Source: Adiantum capillus-veneris (lineage: Eukaryota > Streptophyta > Polypodiopsida > Polypodiales > Pteridaceae). From it: a DNA stretch of 64,000 bases. The notes beneath the pieces were generated by a model. That model had not been told where the DNA came from. It did no database searches and saw nothing but the letters and a program-made list of their open reading frames with translations. The translations under genes and the position numbers were made by a program. Every line of letters begins with the position of its first letter. The stretch's first letter is position 1. Positions 38,809-52,189 of the stretch are shown here, in pieces. The stretch lies in the NCBI GenBank assembly GCA_014529385.2, contig CM043958.1, positions 83,103,025 through 83,167,024 on the forward strand. The letters are read 5' to 3'.

Positions 38809-39586
38809 TGTTAAGTATGGAGCCTGATTTACCCTCGTAATTTTTTGTGGTAAAAGTGCACATTTGTAAGGCCCCCATTATGAGGAGAAGCCATCGTGCG
38901 TGAAGGAAAATCACTCACCGAAAACCAAAATTTTCACGGACAAGAATCAGGGGCAACTTTAAAGGCGTCGGGGGCGGAGGCCCCCGAGACTTTTTTTTTC
39001 GCCGAAATATTCTTTTTCGCCGGAATATTATGGCCGGACGGCGGCTGAAAAGTGGTCGGAAAACAACCGGTCGGTTGGCCGGTGGCCGGTAGTCAATGGT
39101 CGGTGGCCGGTGGCCGAATTCAATGGCCGGTGGCCGAATTCAAAAGCGGACTTGTCTTCTCAAGGGCGGCCACACATGGGCGGATTGGAGGGTCCGATTT
39201 GGACTTATTCGCACAAGGACGGCTACACATGGCTATCTCTCATAAGAGAGGGCAGCCCTTTTGGCCTATAAAAGGAGGCCATTTCTACACACATTTCATA
39301 GTGTGAAGTTGATGCAACAAGGTGAGTGTGAGGTGGTGAGAGTGAAGCAAGGCGGGAGCTCCATTAAGGGTATAATCCCTTTGTAAATTACTTCTTGTTT
39401 TGAAGTACTAAAGCCATTGAGTGGCTGCTTTCCCGTGGACGTAGCCCACATTGGGTGAACCACGTATATCGTGTGTACTCTCTCTCTCTCTCTCTCTCTA
39501 CTCTATAATCTCGTGTATGTAAATCTGTCTCTCTCCATTAAGTAATCTACTCAATTATCTATTTAGCTACGTCTTATTTCCTAACA
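38809..39586 (+). repeat. Right LTR of the copia element
   Basis: Nearly identical to the left LTR. It has an extra minisatellite unit around 39098-39135 and a longer (CT)n at about 39478-39498. Confidence 0.95.
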
Positions 39587-39591
39587 AATGA

Positions 39592-41283
39592 GAGCTAAGA
39601 CGAATGGAGGCAATGGTGTGGATCGCACTCAACGGGATGGGCTCAAGGATGTAGGAATGGGTTCGGTTACCTCGTTCCGAGAAGAAGAGAGATTTGTAGT
39701 TTGGGGCAACGTGTGTGGTGTAATGGCTGAAGCGAGAACCTCCGGATTTCTCCCAAGCCGTGATACATTGGCGTTGTAAGAAGGCCTCCTTAACTTGGGA
39801 GTCGATCGACGCATCCTTGACCAAGTGACATGCATCCCATCTTCCAAACCATTTCTTGATATCAAGCATCCACCCCAAACTTAGTATTTTGCTCTTGCAT
39901 GTCTTTTGAACCATTTGACTTGCTTCATATGCGATTCTAGGAAGTCGATGCAAAGGGCTACGTTGTGTCTTACGCATGTACTCCACAACCCTTTGCATGC
40001 CCAAGACCTCAATGGGAAGCAATCCGGACTCAAGAAGTAAGAGCATGTAGGGTGTTTGTGTCTTGACTTGGAGAAAGTTGGTGAGAAAACGCTTTTGTAC
40101 ATTCTCAAACTCTTTCCAAGTAGACTTCCCGATGCTTCCACCCCACACCTCCACTCCATAAAGAAGCACCGGTGTCACCAATGTGTCAAAGAGGTACTTT
40201 TTGAGAGCCCAACACTTGATCTCTCCTGCATTGCACATGTTCTCAAATGCATAATAGGCCCTCTTTCCAGCTTCCAAGCGACGCATTGCACAATCCTTCC
40301 ATTTATGATTGGATGGAACCTCAAGGCCAAGGTACTTGAAGTGATCTACCACTTCAAGTTTCTCATTGTTATATACAATGCATGGATTTTCATCATTGAG
40401 GGTCTTTACAAGCATAACCTTGGTTTTGGATCCATTCACGATCAGCCCGCTATGTAGGCAAAAGCGTTCCAAGACACTCATAAGCTTTTGTGCATCTTCT
40501 AAGGTATGTGCCAAGAGCACTACATCATCGGCATAAAGCAAAAGCATGACCACCGCATTTCCAATCTTAACCTCTTCTATGCCTTCTTGCTGCATAAAGT
40601 CAAGAACCATGCATTCCAATTCATCAATGAGTAGCCCAAAGAGGGTTGGGGAAAGTGGGCATCCTTGTTTGACACCAATAGTGCTTGCAAAAAATTCTGA
40701 AATTCCATCTCCCATAAGTAATCGACATATCACTTTTTGGTAGATGCGAAAGACTGCATGCATGAATTCTCTCGGCACTTGAAGGCTTGGCATACGTCTC
40801 CAAAGATTTCCTCGTGGTACCATGTCAAAAGATTTCTTGAAATCCACAAAGCAACAATACAACTTTTTTCCTTTCAATCGAGACGCTTCCATAAGAACTC
40901 GAAGAGTGACAAGGTGATCAATAGTGCTATGATGCTTTCGAAAACCTGCTTGGACAAGTGCACGTTTGCCATTCTTTTCAGCCCATTCACTTATCTTCAT
41001 CTCCATGATACATCCAAATAACTTTGCCATTAAAGAACCAACCATTATAGTGCGATAGTTGTTCACATTGTTTACATCTCCTCCTTTGTGCAAAGGTTTG
41101 ATCCAATTTGCACTCCAATCATGAGGCATGCCATACTGAAGTGCAAGGTTAAACATATCGCATATCCAATATCGTGTTTTCTTGCTTGTCCATTTAATCA
41201 TTTCAGCCTTGACACCTTGAAGGTCACCTGCCTTACGAGTAGCAAGTTTCTCAAGCGCGCGGCATACATCTTCAATGGTAAAG
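39592..41283 (-). CDS. LINE-B ORF2 reverse transcriptase, 5' truncated
   Basis: The minus-strand frame is open from about 41283, before the first Met at about 41201, down to the copia junction. More than 560 codons carry no stop. Motifs of a non-LTR reverse transcriptase are in order: NYRTIMVGSLMAK, QAGFRKHHSTIDHL, CCFVDFKKSFDMV (catalytic Asp), GVKQGCPLSPTLF, and YADDVVLLAH (catalytic pair, near 40525). A long C-terminal region follows (HFKYLGLEV, PVLLYGVEVWGGS). The endonuclease and N-terminal parts are missing on the 5' side. The last few residues of the open frame, after SIRLSSH, come from the copia LTR. The frame would continue at 34049. Confidence 0.9.
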
Positions 41284-41287
41284 AAGG

Positions 41288-41288
<1 letters not shown>

Positions 41289-41376
<88 letters not shown>
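41289..41376. repeat. (GA)n microsatellite at the truncated 5' edge of LINE-B
   Basis: GA repeat of about 88 bp directly against the LINE-B coding sequence. It lies on the opposite side of LINE-B from the array at 33617-33712 and in the same orientation. Confidence 0.96.
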
Positions 41377-41378
<2 letters not shown>

Positions 41379-41528
41379 ATCCGAAGCCCCTACGGCTCTG
41401 GTTAAATATCGGCCTGCTAGGCCGCATGTAGGTGTGCGTGACTAGCCCAGCCAGTCACGTCGCTTTTTGGGGGGGTAGGAGACATCTTAAGCATATGTAC
41501 AACATGCACCACGCCCTGTGCAGATGCA

Positions 41529-41600
41529 TGCACGTAGTGAAGTGGTTAGGGCAGTGCTCCTGGGACGCAAGGTCGGAGGTTCGAAACTGCGTGTGAGCTC
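41529..41600 (+). mobile_element. tRNA-like SINE head (copy 5)
   Basis: TAGTGAAGTGGTTAGGGCAG (about 41535-41554) resembles the A box and GGTTCGAAACTGC (about 41578-41590) the B box. The core matches copies 1 and 2. This is the best of the five B boxes. No acceptor stem closes, so I do not call it a tRNA gene. Confidence 0.55.
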
Positions 41601-42240
41601 CGCATGTTGATTTTTTTGGTCAACGATCACCTAACGGCTACATTCGGCCGGAAACCGGCATGCCTTGCTTTTCCACGAGGTCTAGCAGGCCGAAACATAA
41701 CCAAAACCAGCCCCTGCTTGCCGGTTACTCACTGCAGCATTGACAACCACGTGCTTCAACCTCCATTCTTGGCTATGGCACTGACCATAAGAGCACTTGA
41801 ACATGTTCAAGTCCTGTGCTCCCAGATCCCGGCTCTCGTTTGTCACAACGACCAACCCCGCGGCCTCCCCCACCTCATCCGGCCAGTGTGGGCGACATCT
41901 CTACTGCCTTCTCCTCCTCCTCTTTGTCAGTCACAAACTAGTATGCCTTGATTGACAAGTTTTGTAGGATGTAGAGCGTGCTAGCGAAGGCCGTGAATGG
42001 CGCAAAGTAGGTGAATGTTAGAGGTAGTTGTTGTTGCCGTCCACATTATGAAAATCTTTAGTTGTTTATCGCGGTCTTTTACCGCATTTTGTAGAGAGAA
42101 GGTCCAAAATCAGCTGGAGAGGGAAGAGAGAGAGGGGGGGAGTTGCATTTCAAATATTTCAATTTGTGAAGAGGAAAGAGTAAACATAGTTATGTTTACT
42201 TATTCTGAAACTTTAAGCTTGTAATCTAAAGGATGTTACA
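41600..42240. other. No recognisable gene
   Basis: May include the body of the SINE-like element. It has short GC-rich frames and a CGGCCGGAAACCGG inverted repeat near 41645 but no recognisable product. Confidence 0.35.
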
Positions 42241-42244
42241 AGCT

Positions 42245-44290
<2,046 letters not shown>

Positions 44291-44442
44291 GTGAAATCCC
44301 CGACTATTACCATGATATGGTAGTGATCTGTGGATACATGCAAATTGTTGAGGTAAATGTTTCCCTCAATAGAAGGACCCCCCTCCCCCCCCCCAAAAGG
44401 GGAATAATTTGGTATCCAACACTCATAAAAAACCCGAATCAT

Positions 44443-44941
44443 TTAATATGCCATCCAAAGGGAAATTATTTGGTATCCAACACTCATACAGAACCCGTCA
44501 TTATAGGGAATCATTTATCTTTGTACCTGCATGTTGAGTAATAGTACTTTGCTGTGTACCATTGAGACTTCAGCATACCTGCCAACATTGCCAATACCCT
44601 CTTGGCAGAGCGTGGAGTTCTTAGAATTTCTATTTGCACTCATTTTGGCCTCCACCACAAGCAGCACTGCATAGTCTTCAAATTTTTTCTTTTGTGCAAG
44701 TTTTGTAAGTGCAATGTTTTTTTGCCAAAAGCGAACTTTGTAGTCTTCTGATCACAATAATGGCTTGTGTGAAAATAAATTCCCGCATTACTGAGATTCT
44801 CCCAATCCCCTAGCCCACGTACGAAAAGAAATCTGCCCCCTCCCGACTCCTCTCTCGCCCTCACCTCGCTATCCAACACCTGCTCCCTGCCTCCATCGCT
44901 CTCTCCCACATTGCCCATCACCTCTTGCACCGTAGCTGCTC

Positions 44942-44943
<2 letters not shown>
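44443..44943. other. No recognisable gene
   Basis: Unassigned sequence containing a short direct repeat (GGTATCCAACACTCATA near 44411 and 44472). It leads into a (GA)n array. Confidence 0.35.

Positions 44944-45032
<89 letters not shown>
44944..45032. repeat. (GA)n microsatellite, about 89 bp
   Basis: Uninterrupted GA repeat between non-coding sequences. Confidence 0.97.
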
Positions 45033-45033
<1 letters not shown>

Positions 45034-45525
45034 CCTCCCTTGTGTCCCCACCTCCAATCGAGAAAAAGAGAATCTCGTGAGGGAATCTGTATTTTCCCTT
45101 TGTTTGTTGCGGTGTAGACATAATAGGTTGAGATGTATAGTACGCACTCATGTTGATTAGTCATATTAAAAAAGAATAGCTTTGTCTAGCTTTTTATTCA
45201 AATTTGTAGGGTAGTTATGAGCACATTGAAAGGAGTGGCCTCATCAAGTATTCTTTACCTTGATTATCTAAGAGCAATTTTGGAAACCTTGCAAGGAGAG
45301 GTAGTCCACGTGGCTCATTTTCATTGGATAGAGAAAGGAATGGTGTAGAAATAGAGTGAGAAAAGGCCGGATGGTGCAAAAATAGAGTGAGAAAAGGTAT
45401 GGAAGCTATATTTTGAAAATAAAGCGGGTGGGTAAGCACTCAAAAAAAGTAGGGACTTGAATTAGCCTAGAGAAGCATAGAGGTTTGTCAATGGTCGATT
45501 ACGCAGACATTGTGTGTAAGTATGT
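45033..45525. other. No recognisable gene
   Basis: Contains a tandem pair of about 29 bp around AATAGAGTGAGAAAAGG (near 45350 and 45380) and nothing coding. Confidence 0.4.
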
Positions 45526-45528
45526 GCA

Positions 45529-45668
<140 letters not shown>

Positions 45669-45894
45669 CTACAGGCAGGAAGCTCTGCACTGTTTTTAGC
45701 GTGTTAATGAAATGATAAATTAAACGTCTTGAAAAGGCCAAAATGGCCTAAGAGACCAAACTAATACAATCTTTGTGGATGTAATCCAATGTTTGAGTGT
45801 AGAAAAAAAAAAGTAAAATGAAAGACTAAACTAAAAGACAAAAGTTGTCAAACTGAAATCATTGTCATCATCATCAATGCCCGAGGATGCTCAA

Positions 45895-46118
45895 CATCAG
45901 ATGTTGTCCTAGAAAGTATTGCATCTATTACTGAAGAGCTTTGCCAATGCCCCCCTTTGTAAATAGCCGTAGTGTCTCCCATTTGTGCTAGGAATGCCCT
46001 CATCCTCCGATGGAGCCTTTGTCAATGTCGTGGTCACCCTCGTAGACATGTGCATTTAGCTCTCCCAAGCTTAATGGCTCTGATTGTGGTGGGCAATGTA
46101 TGTGCGCATATGTGTCTG
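45895..46118 (+). repeat. Partial third copy of the 48-51 kb repeat block
   Basis: It matches 48185-48625 and 50017-50530: GTAAATAGCC, then CTCATCCTCCGATGGAG, then TGGTGGGCAATGTATGTGCG. It lacks the first internal (GA)n array and is interrupted at its end by the MITE at 46119. The second array is present in short form at 46585-46612. Confidence 0.8.
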
Positions 46119-46581
46119 CATTAGGAAGAGAATGGAGTCTAGGAGGGCCTTTTTATTTGGAAGTTTAAGGAAGTCAAACTTTTAGTATCAAGAAAGCAAC
46201 CAAAGGGCAGCTTTTGAATACAAACAGTTAAAATGGCTAGTTTATTTGAATTCAAATTTTTCCTCCAAAATGATATTTAAAATCTTTCAGAAAAAACCAT
46301 ATCCTGTAACATATCTAAGGAAAGAACTCGATATGTAGATTGCAGATCTATAATCTACACTCAAATTGGAGATTGTATGTAGGAGTTATGCGAGGCCAAA
46401 AATCATAAAGTTATCCACCCACTTTTGCGGGAAAAGTGCATCCTTTGACCACTTTTACACCTCTATTGCACACCCACCATTCTTGCACACATGTCGTACA
46501 TTTATTTGTCAAAATCTTAATCACCTTCATAATGTCATGGAAAATAAAGAGGCCCTCCTAAACCCCATCCTTTTCCTAATG
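46119..46581. mobile_element. 463-bp MITE with CATTAGGAAAA-type terminal inverted repeats
   Basis: The left end starts CATTAGGAAGAGAATGG and the right end, on the minus strand, starts CATTAGGAAAAGGATGG. The inverted repeats match for about 42 bp, both with TAGGAGGGCCT inside. The flanks are CTG and GTG. Comparison with the undisturbed repeat copies suggests an original GTG, so a 3-bp target duplication with one change. No coding capacity. The termini resemble 8755-8792 and the 26503-32104 element. Confidence 0.82.
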
Positions 46582-46612
46582 GTGGGGGGAGAGAGATAGA
46601 TAGATAGATAGA
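46582..46612. repeat. Short (GA)n/(GATA)n at the 3' end of LINE-C
   Basis: GGGGGGAGAGAGATAGATAG and on. It belongs both to the repeat block's second array and to the tail of minus-strand LINE-C. Confidence 0.8.
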
Positions 46613-47475
46613 TTGAATTATCGTCCACGGAGGTCAGATATGACCCATGGGACCAAAAACAAAACATTACAACCACTTCTTCTACGTGAGGGCAATCGAT
46701 ACATATGAGTTAAGGACTGAGGGTCCATCGAAAGAAAAAGCAAAACCTAAGGGGAGTCCTATGGGGTAGGAGCTGGTTTTGGAGTTCGAAAATTCTGGAT
46801 GATGGCCTTCCCTCCGCGGTATACTGCCCACTTGCCTTTGGCTCGTGCTTCACGCACTTTTTTCAGCTCTTCACCTTTGTGCTTGACTTGTGTCGGGGTG
46901 AGTTCTTCGGCGATCCAAAACCTGGTGTCTCTAAGGAGATGCGATTGCTAAAGTAGTCGGAGCCGTTCATCCTTGTCTTTGAACTCAAGAATGGCATGTC
47001 CACTTGGTGTGCGCTTGGTGTTGAACTTGTTGACGATACATTCGACCGCATCGTAGTCGACATGGACCGGTTGAAGAGTCTCGTTGAGGAGATCTATTAA
47101 TTTGCAAAAATCTTGTTTGCACTCATCCCATGCTTGGGGAAGCCCTCCAATGCGAAGCTTGAGGGCATTCTCTTCTTGAAGCTGACGTTCCCGCAGTTCT
47201 GTTTTTACACATGTTTCCACTTTGGCGAGTGCGATCGTGTGAGCTTGAGTGACTTTTTCTTCGACTTCTTTCACTTTGTCTGTTGTGAGGCCGACCATGG
47301 AGTCAAAGCGTGCCTCGAGTGTGCTAAGGCGTGCTTTGAGGTCGCGGTTTTCTTCCATGATCATGTCCAGGGCAGCTTGCAATTGTCCGATGAGATCTAT
47401 TTTGTTTGGGGCTGCTAGGACAGCGGCAAAGCTAGCCCGTGCTCTTCCTAGTGTTTTTGGGGTGTGGGTCGCCAT
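46613..47475 (-). mobile_element. LINE-C: ORF1-only LINE derivative
   Basis: A complete L1-like ORF1 is followed directly by about 145 bp of 3' untranslated sequence and a GA/GATA tail; no reverse transcriptase lies between. The last 45 bp or so (ATTATCGTCC...GGGACCAAA in plus orientation) match the 3' end of LINE-B at 33721-33760. It may be an internally deleted copy or a non-autonomous relative of the LINE-B family. The 5' border is not defined. Confidence 0.7.
46759..47475 (-). pseudogene. LINE ORF1 protein (coiled coil, RRM-like, C-terminal domain), one TAG
   Basis: ATG at 47473-47475 opens a 238-codon frame. Residues 20-85 are coiled-coil-like (LQAALDMIMEENRDLKARLS). An RRM-like part follows (LKLRIGGLPQAWDE, GHAILEFKDKDERLRLL). 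The C-terminal domain reads RFWIAEELTPTQVK and EARAKGKWAVYRGGKAI, closely resembling the layout of L1 ORF1 proteins, which bind RNA and chaperone reverse transcription. TAG at 46948-46950 lies between RRM and C-terminal domain in an otherwise open frame and probably came from CAG. An upstream extension (to 47586) exists but lacks the expected start context. Confidence 0.8.
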
Positions 47476-47589
47476 CTTCTCATTTGCTGGAGGTGCCTTT
47501 GGTGAGAACATTCTCTCCAAATGCCTCAAATGCTCACTGTGGCAGGGAACCAGAGCAGAATCAAAACTACTTCCAAAATGCTTCACAGG

Positions 47590-47885
47590 GCCGCTCTGGC
47601 TTGAATCGACTCCTTGGTGGCTGTGGCTTTAAGTCACCAGGGCGTGGGAGTGAATCTATTAATGCAACAGAGGGAAAGAATGGCTGTGGCTCGATTAAGG
47701 CAGAGGACTGGTTGTGGCTTGAATCGTTTAAGTCACCAGAACTGGCTCGATAAGGCGAGGCCTGGTTGTAGCTCGATTCGCGCGATGACTGTGGCTCGAT
47801 TAAGGCAACGGAGGCCTGGTTGTAGCTCGATTAAGTGTTCGGGATGGCTGTGGCTCGATTGAGGCAATAGAGGGAGTTGAAGCTG
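47590..47885. repeat. Imperfect minisatellite around GGCTGTGGCTCGATTAAGGC
   Basis: Variants of TGGTTGTAGCTCGATT and TGGCTGTGGCTCGATT recur about seven times at irregular 28-60 bp spacing. It is GC-rich and opens frames in several registers without a recognisable protein. Confidence 0.8.
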
Positions 47886-48006
47886 AACGTGCTTGGGGTT
47901 GGTGCGCTGGCTTGGGGGGGGCAGAAGCTGGAGTAACCTCCCCACAAGGCGCTGCCCTGAGCCGAGCAGGGAGCTGTGGCAGCAGGTGCTTGGCGAACCC
48001 TAGCCC

Positions 48007-48164
<158 letters not shown>

Positions 48165-48321
48165 GCACTAATTGCAAGAGATCTCAAAGTATTGCGTCGG
48201 TTGTTGAAGAGCTTCACCAATTTCCACCTCTGTAAATAGCCATACTGGATGTCTCCCATATCATGCTAGACTAGTCCTCATCCTCCGATGGAGGCTCCAT
48301 CGATGTCTTGGTCGCCCTCGT

Positions 48322-48322
<1 letters not shown>

Positions 48323-48390
<68 letters not shown>
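48323..48390. repeat. (GA)n microsatellite, first array of copy A
   Basis: GA repeat with a single GGA interruption, then GGTGCACTAATTGCAAAAAG. Confidence 0.95.
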
Positions 48391-48392
<2 letters not shown>

Positions 48393-48626
48393 GCACTAAT
48401 TGCAAAAAGATCTCAATTTTTATCCTTGTAAACAAGAAGATTGTCTTTGCTCAAACATCAATGTAATGACTGTTGTCAATCTTTGTGCATATTAATTTGT
48501 CTTTCATTATATTAATTCATATTTCATATTGATCTTTGTGGTCGCCCTTGTAGATGTGGACGTGTAGCTCTCCCGAGCTCAGTGGCTCTCAATGTGGTGG
48601 ACAATGTATCTGCGCATGTGTATGCG

Positions 48627-48629
<3 letters not shown>

Positions 48630-48708
<79 letters not shown>
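48630..48708. repeat. (GA)n microsatellite, second array of copy A
   Basis: GA repeat followed by GGTGCACTAATTACAATTTT. It corresponds to the array at 50534-50586. Confidence 0.95.
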
Positions 48709-48711
<3 letters not shown>

Positions 48712-49714
48712 GCACTAATTACAATTTTTTACCTTGTAAATAGGATGACTCTATCTTTGCTCTAATGTCAATTTAATGACTGCTGGCTAGTCTTCATGCA
48801 TATATTTGTGTTTCAATATATTCTTGGTTAATGAGAAAAATTATACATAACTATGAATATTGAAAGGAAACACTATGAATGCTGGAAGGAAACGGCCAAA
48901 GAAGCCAAGTTGTAAGATTCTTGTAGAGAAAGCGTCATAGGCAATTTGACATTGGTCATAACATTGGACATATGTGTCATCATCGCCTTATCTCAAAACC
49001 CCAATGCCGAAAAAGCTAACCAATTGCTTGCCATTTTGATTGAAAGTTGTGGAATAGAAACCCTACCTCAAATCCTGCTATGCTGCATATCGACAATAAT
49101 GCACACGTACCTGCTCCGTGCATAAAGAATCTAAACATTGGACTCATGTCAACTTTAAGTGTTCCTCGCATTAGATGCAACAAAGCAAAGGTAAAAAATT
49201 GTCTTCATTATCTTGCTTTTACAAAAAGAAAACCTAGTCCCTCTAACACTAGAGGAAAAGCATAAGTCCCCCTTCATTTGATAAATGTGATGGGGGAAAG
49301 GCACATTTCCTATGATATGATGAACAATGTGGAGAATTGTGCCAACTCCACACCATAAGTATGTATGGTTTTTTTTTTCACAATACACAAGCATCCAATG
49401 CACGATGTTCCTACAAAAAACACTAGCATTTTGCGGGTGCATTCTGCCTTGTTGCACGGTATAATATGGTAACAAATAATTCCCTATTCTCGATGAACTC
49501 ATAATATTTGACTTTTCTTTTTTGAATGGGACATATTTCCTTGAAACTCTACCATTATTGGGTGGTCTAGAATGCTCGTCTATTGTGCAGTATTGTGACA
49601 TTGTTGTTGCAAATTCAAGGCTCAAAATTGATTGCTCATCTATTTTTCAGCACTTTGAATTTTTCAGTGCAAGATTAGTGGTCTATGTTGTATGCATATG
49701 AGTTAAGGGTATCA

Positions 49715-50010
49715 AGCTGAAAACTAAAGTTTACTTCTGTTGTTGAGTAGATGGGAAGGCATGTATGGCTCTCTAGAAACCTGATTACTTCGACATCAAT
49801 TGTCTTTTCGATTGGAAATGTCGTTGTCTCCCATTCATACATTGTGGTCGTTGTCTTTTTTGTAAACGTCCCCGGCCTAAGTTGTAAAATTGAATTTATT
49901 TTTGTTGTAGAATAGATGTAGAGACATGTATAACTCTCCAAAACCTGATTGCATCGATATCAATCGTCTTTTTGATTGAAAATGTTGTGGTCTCCCATTT
50001 GCATGCACAT
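49715..50010 (+). repeat. Two tandem units of about 167 bp
   Basis: GAGTAGATGGGAAGGCATGT at 49744 recurs as GAATAGATGTAGAGACATGT at 49911. Both are followed by an ACCTGATT...ATCAATYGTCTTTTYGATTG stretch and TCTCCCATT. They lie between copies A and B. Confidence 0.82.
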
Positions 50011-50107
50011 CGGCCTGCCTCTATAAATAGTCGTACTGGTTGTCTCCCATATCATGCTAGATTAATCCTCATCCTCCAATGGAGGCTGCATCGATGTCGT
50101 GGTTGCC

Positions 50108-50299
<192 letters not shown>

Positions 50300-50531
50300 A
50301 ATTGAAAAAGATCTTAATTTTTATCCTTGTAAACAGGAAGACCGTGTCTTTGCTTGAACATCAATGTAATGACTGCTGGCCGATCCTCGTGCATATTAAT
50401 ATGTGTTCCAATATATTGACACATGTTTCATATTAATCTTCATGGTCGCCCTCATAGACGTGGGGTGGGCATCTAGCTCTCTCGAGCTCAATGGCTCTGA
50501 CTATGGTGGGCAATGTATCTGCACGTGTATG

Positions 50532-50533
<2 letters not shown>

Positions 50534-50586
<53 letters not shown>
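50534..50586. repeat. (GA)n microsatellite, second array of copy B
   Basis: GA repeat of about 53 bp followed by GGAGGTGCACTAATTACAAG. Confidence 0.95.
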
Positions 50587-50591
<5 letters not shown>

Positions 50592-51577
50592 TGCACTAAT
50601 TACAAGAGATCTCAAATTTTTACCATGCAAGGAGGATGACTTTGTCTTTGCTCCAACATCAATTTTATGGTTGCATATTGAAAAGAAACACTATGAATGT
50701 TGTAAGGAAATAGCCAAAGTAGCCCATTTGTAAGATTCTTGCAGAGAAAGCATCATAGACAATTTGACATTGGTCATAACATTGGCCATATGTGTCATCA
50801 TCGCCTTATTTTAAAACCCTAATGCCCAAAAGCTAACCAATCGCTCGCTGCTTTGATTGAAATTTGTGGAATAGAAACCCTACCTCGAATTGTGCTATGA
50901 TGCATATTGAGAGTAATTCACATGTACCTACTTTGTGCATAAAGAATCTAAACATTGGACCCATGTTAACTTCCAATGTTCCTTGAATCAGATGCAACAA
51001 AGCAAAGTTAACAAAATGTCGTCACTATCTTGATTTTACAAAAAAAAGACTAGTCCTTCTAACACTAGAGGAAAAGCATAAGTCCCCCTTCAACACTGAA
51101 GAGGATAAAAGCAATCGCGGAAGGGCACATTCCCTACGGTATTATAAACAATGTGGAGAACTGTGCCAACTCCACACCATACATATGTATGGTTTTTTCC
51201 CCCCACAATACAAGCATTCTGTGCATGATGTTCCTGCAAAAAACACTAGCATTTTGCATGTGCATTGTGCCTTGTTGCACGGTATAGGGCAACAAATAAT
51301 TTTCTATTCTCGATGAACTCATAACATTTGGTTTTTTTTTTTGTGAACATGACATATTTCCTTGATACTCTACCATTACTTGGTGGTCTAGGGTGCTCGT
51401 CTATTGTGCAGTATTGTGATATTGTTGTTGCAAATTCAAGGCTCAATTGATTGCTTGTCTAATCTTTAGTATTGTGAATGTTTTGTTGCAAGATTAGTGG
51501 TCTGTTGTATACATATCAGTTAAGGGTATTAAGTTATAAACTGAAGTTTACTTCTAATGTGTTTTGGTACATCTAGC

Positions 51578-51780
51578 ACTATAAGAGGAGCATTCCACAA
51601 CCGCTAGCATTGTCACGGAAAAAAAAGGAAAATAGAAAGAGAAATTATTACGTATGCGACAATACCAGCGGTAAAAAGCGCGGTAGTGGTTAAGAAGCAA
51701 CATAGGCAGTAATAGTTGTGGGTATATACCCATGACTATTACCACGTGCATTTCCGCTGCTATTACCGCATATATTATCA
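51578..51780 (+). mobile_element. Possible CACTA-type transposon left end
   Basis: CACTATAAGAGGAGCATTCC at 51578 resembles a CACTA terminus. The following 200 bp hold repeated short motifs in both orientations (GCGGTA, TAATAG, ATTACCGC), as in CACTA subterminal regions. No matching right end (ending in TAGTG) was confirmed, so only one terminus is proposed. Confidence 0.35.
51709..51742. repeat. 34-bp imperfect palindrome
   Basis: GTAATAGTTGTGGGTATA pairs with TATACCCATGACTATTAC at 16 of 18 positions, centred on the perfect 12-bp GGGTATATACCC. It lies in the possible CACTA subterminal region. Confidence 0.85.
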
Positions 51781-51795
51781 CTAAACATCTATTCA

Positions 51796-51855
51796 AAAAT
51801 AAAGGTGCTCATTTGGGCCACCCAAAATGAGCATTCAAATGAGCACCTTTATTTT
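51796..51855. repeat. Perfect 20-bp inverted repeat with 20-base loop
   Basis: AAAATAAAGGTGCTCATTTG (51796-51815) and its exact reverse complement (51836-51855) would form a stable hairpin. It may be a foldback structure or the joined ends of a small element. No gene on either side suggests a terminator role. Confidence 0.9.
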
Positions 51856-52189
51856 GGACCGACATAAAACAATGAAACATCAATTGATTTTTGAAAAAGT
51901 ATACAGAAAAAACAAAAAATTGAAATTGAATTTACTTTACCTTGACAATTTAATGTGCAGAAAATCAACTATCTTAAAAGGTTACAAAATGAAATGAAAA
52001 TAGTTGTATATACATTGTGCCACATTGGGACTTTATGAAAGTTTGGACAAATATTTTTCTATCTAATCCTCATCCTCCTCATTGTTGTCCACATGCATGT
52101 ATGTTTGATTACCTTGACTCTACATAAACTTAAACCAAATTAAACAAATATCAACAGCTCAAAACAATTGGTACAAAATTATTTGTTTA

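Larger units (their letters stand above)
34050..39586 (+). mobile_element. Ty1/copia LTR retrotransposon, young, inserted in LINE-B
   Basis: LTRs at 34050-34794 and 38809-39586 are almost identical and begin TGTTAAG and end CCTAACA. The duplication AATGA lies at 34045-34049 and 39587-39591. The primer site TGGTATCAGAGC starts at 34797 and a purine tract (AAGTGGGAGAT) precedes the right LTR. The order gag, protease, integrase, reverse transcriptase, RNase H identifies Ty1/copia. Only two lesions are seen: TGA at 35891-35893 and a one-base shift near 36500-36515. Low LTR divergence and few lesions indicate a recent insertion. Confidence 0.96.
48185..49735 (+). repeat. Duplicated block, copy A
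   Basis: About 1.5 kb matching 50017-51557 in direct orientation. Matching points lie about 1790 bp apart at the start and about 1820 bp apart at the end. Internal (GA)n arrays lie at 48323-48390 and 48630-48708. The 3' half (from about 48890) is unique-looking AT-rich sequence that aligns well with copy B. No gene recognised in it. Confidence 0.88.
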
